Shown here: one piece after another, positions 6,292-6,819 of the stretch
Layout: each line of letters starts with the position of its first letter
Position numbering within the stretch: the first letter of the stretch is position 1
NCBI GenBank assembly: GCA_009785875.1
Contig: WQUF01000111.1
Location: 1 to 6,819 of the forward strand
DNA: 6,819 nucleotides
Direction: 5' to 3'
Source of the DNA: Oscillospiraceae bacterium
GTDB lineage: Bacteria; Bacillota; Clostridia; Clostridiales; Clostridiaceae
Notes under the pieces: generated by a model
Seen by the model: only the letters and a program-made list of their open reading frames with translations
Told to the model about the DNA's origin: nothing
The model's database searches: none
Made by a program: the position numbers and the translations under genes

Positions 6292-6322
6292 ATGGGACTG
6301 TTGCATCTTGCAACAGCCCCAT
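6292..6322 (-). terminator. Stem-loop after the second binding-protein gene
   Basis: Read on the minus strand, GGGGCTGTTGCA pairs with TGCAACAGTCCC around a 3-nt loop AGA. There is one G-U wobble, and A-U/U-A pairs extend it to about 14 bp. It begins about 10 nt after the stop at 6332. On the plus strand the wobble becomes an A-C mismatch, so it favours minus-strand RNA. The following AUUUAAAUU is a poor U-tract, so termination may be partial; it could also be a 3' stabilising structure, or serve both converging genes. The GGG-CTGTTGCA arms also resemble insertion-sequence inverted ends, an alternative I cannot exclude. Confidence 0.55.
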
Positions 6323-6331
6323 AATATAAAC

Positions 6332-6819
6332 TTAGTGCGTCTTGAAATAAGAAACAGGATCGGTCTGCCACAGTTTGTAATAGTCGTTTGTCTGCTTCAG
6401 GAAGCCGTCAAATCCTGCGTCTGTAAGCATCTTCTCTGCGTCTTGCATTTCTTGAGCTGACAACATACCGCAGCAAAGCTTTTTAGCGTACTGTGTGTTT
6501 ACGGAAGTATACGCCGCCTGATACGCATCATAGTCATAGCCATACTTTGATTTTGCTTCGGCTTTGTCTGCGTCTGTCCAAGCGATTGAGAACGTGTCGT
6601 TCTTCGGAGTTGCGGCACTTGCGTTCCAGTCTTTATATTGCTGACCCAAGTCTTGCGGCTCGCCAACCATGGTATATCTGATGAAATTGTTGCCTAACTG
6701 CCAAGCCACGCCGTTTGCTATATAGTTAGAGCCAGAGGTAAGCACAACCTGTTTGTTGCTGTCCAGCGTGTAGTCTGTGCCCTCTTGACCGAATGTAAGC
6801 AGGTTTGTGAGCACGGGAT
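6332..6819 (-). CDS. Second extracellular solute-binding protein, C-terminal part (5' end outside window)
   Basis: The last 161 codons of a sugar-binding lipoprotein homologous to the one at 1225-2790 are present. Shared blocks include DPV at the window edge, FG-EGT-Y, W-LGN-FI, SAATP, VN-QY and DAG-D, in the same order and with similar spacing. The first residue of DPV is inferred from two visible bases. The frame is open to the window edge, so the GTG at 6812-6814 is an internal Val codon, not a start; the lipobox and most of the fold lie outside. It probably ends a separate upstream transport operon, since a promoter for the left-hand operon intervenes. The C-terminal region differs by ending in YFKTH and by containing a CC pair (KLCCGM). 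The ligand is unknown. Confidence 0.9.
   Translation of the reverse strand, partial: PVLTNLLTFGQEGTDYTLDSNKQVVLTSGSNYIANGVAWQLGNNFIRYTMVGEPQDLGQQYKDWNASAATPKNDTFSIAWTDADKAEAKSKYGYDYDAYQAAYTSVNTQYAKKLCCGMLSAQEMQDAEKMLTDAGFDGFLKQTNDYYKLWQTDPVSYFKTH

Noticed and set aside
6812..6814. GTG as the start of the right-edge gene
   Set aside because: The frame is open upstream to the window edge and the residues before it continue the alignment with the paralogous binding protein, so it is an internal Val codon.

Overview
The window looks like chromosomal DNA of a low-GC Gram-positive anaerobe, most likely a member of the Clostridia (Lachnospiraceae or a relative). The signs are strong GGAGG ribosome-binding sites, GTG and TTG starts, an LplA/LplB/YtcP-type sugar importer whose binding lipoprotein has a Thr/Ala/Pro linker, and an AAA-ATPase-like/PD-(D/E)XK gene of the kind often present in many copies in such genomes. 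This placement is inference; there is no marker gene in the window.

Left two thirds (1-4855, minus strand): one carbohydrate-uptake operon, read right to left. A perfect-consensus sigma-A promoter (TTGACA-17-TATAAT, 4827-4855) is followed by an LplB-type permease (3782-4741), a YtcP/LplC-type permease (2857-3768), a solute-binding lipoprotein (1225-2790) and the first 377 codons of a family 3 glycoside hydrolase (1-1133) that runs off the left edge. A stem-loop lies between the last two genes. The lipoprotein captures an oligosaccharide or glycoside at the membrane, the permeases import it, and the hydrolase, which has no signal peptide, probably cleaves it in the cytoplasm. No ATPase gene is present; transporters of this class commonly use a shared MsmX/MsiK-type ATPase encoded elsewhere.

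Middle (4856-6331): an AT-rich block carrying one plus-strand gene, a truncated AAA-ATPase-like protein (4987-6129). It keeps its ATPase domain but has lost most of the C-terminal PD-(D/E)XK nuclease domain. A recognisable piece of the family's C-terminus survives out of frame at 6132-6242, so the gene looks like an internal-deletion pseudogene. It has its own extended -10 promoter, divergent from the transporter promoter.

Right end (6332-6819, minus strand): the C-terminal 161 codons of a second solute-binding protein, clearly paralogous to the first, followed by its own stem-loop. The AAA gene therefore sits between two related sugar-transport units.

I see no RNA gene, CRISPR array or intact mobile element, and no clearly new system. 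The points most worth checking are the decayed AAA/nuclease gene, the tandem repeat upstream of the transporter promoter, and the two stem-loops that pair better in minus-strand RNA.
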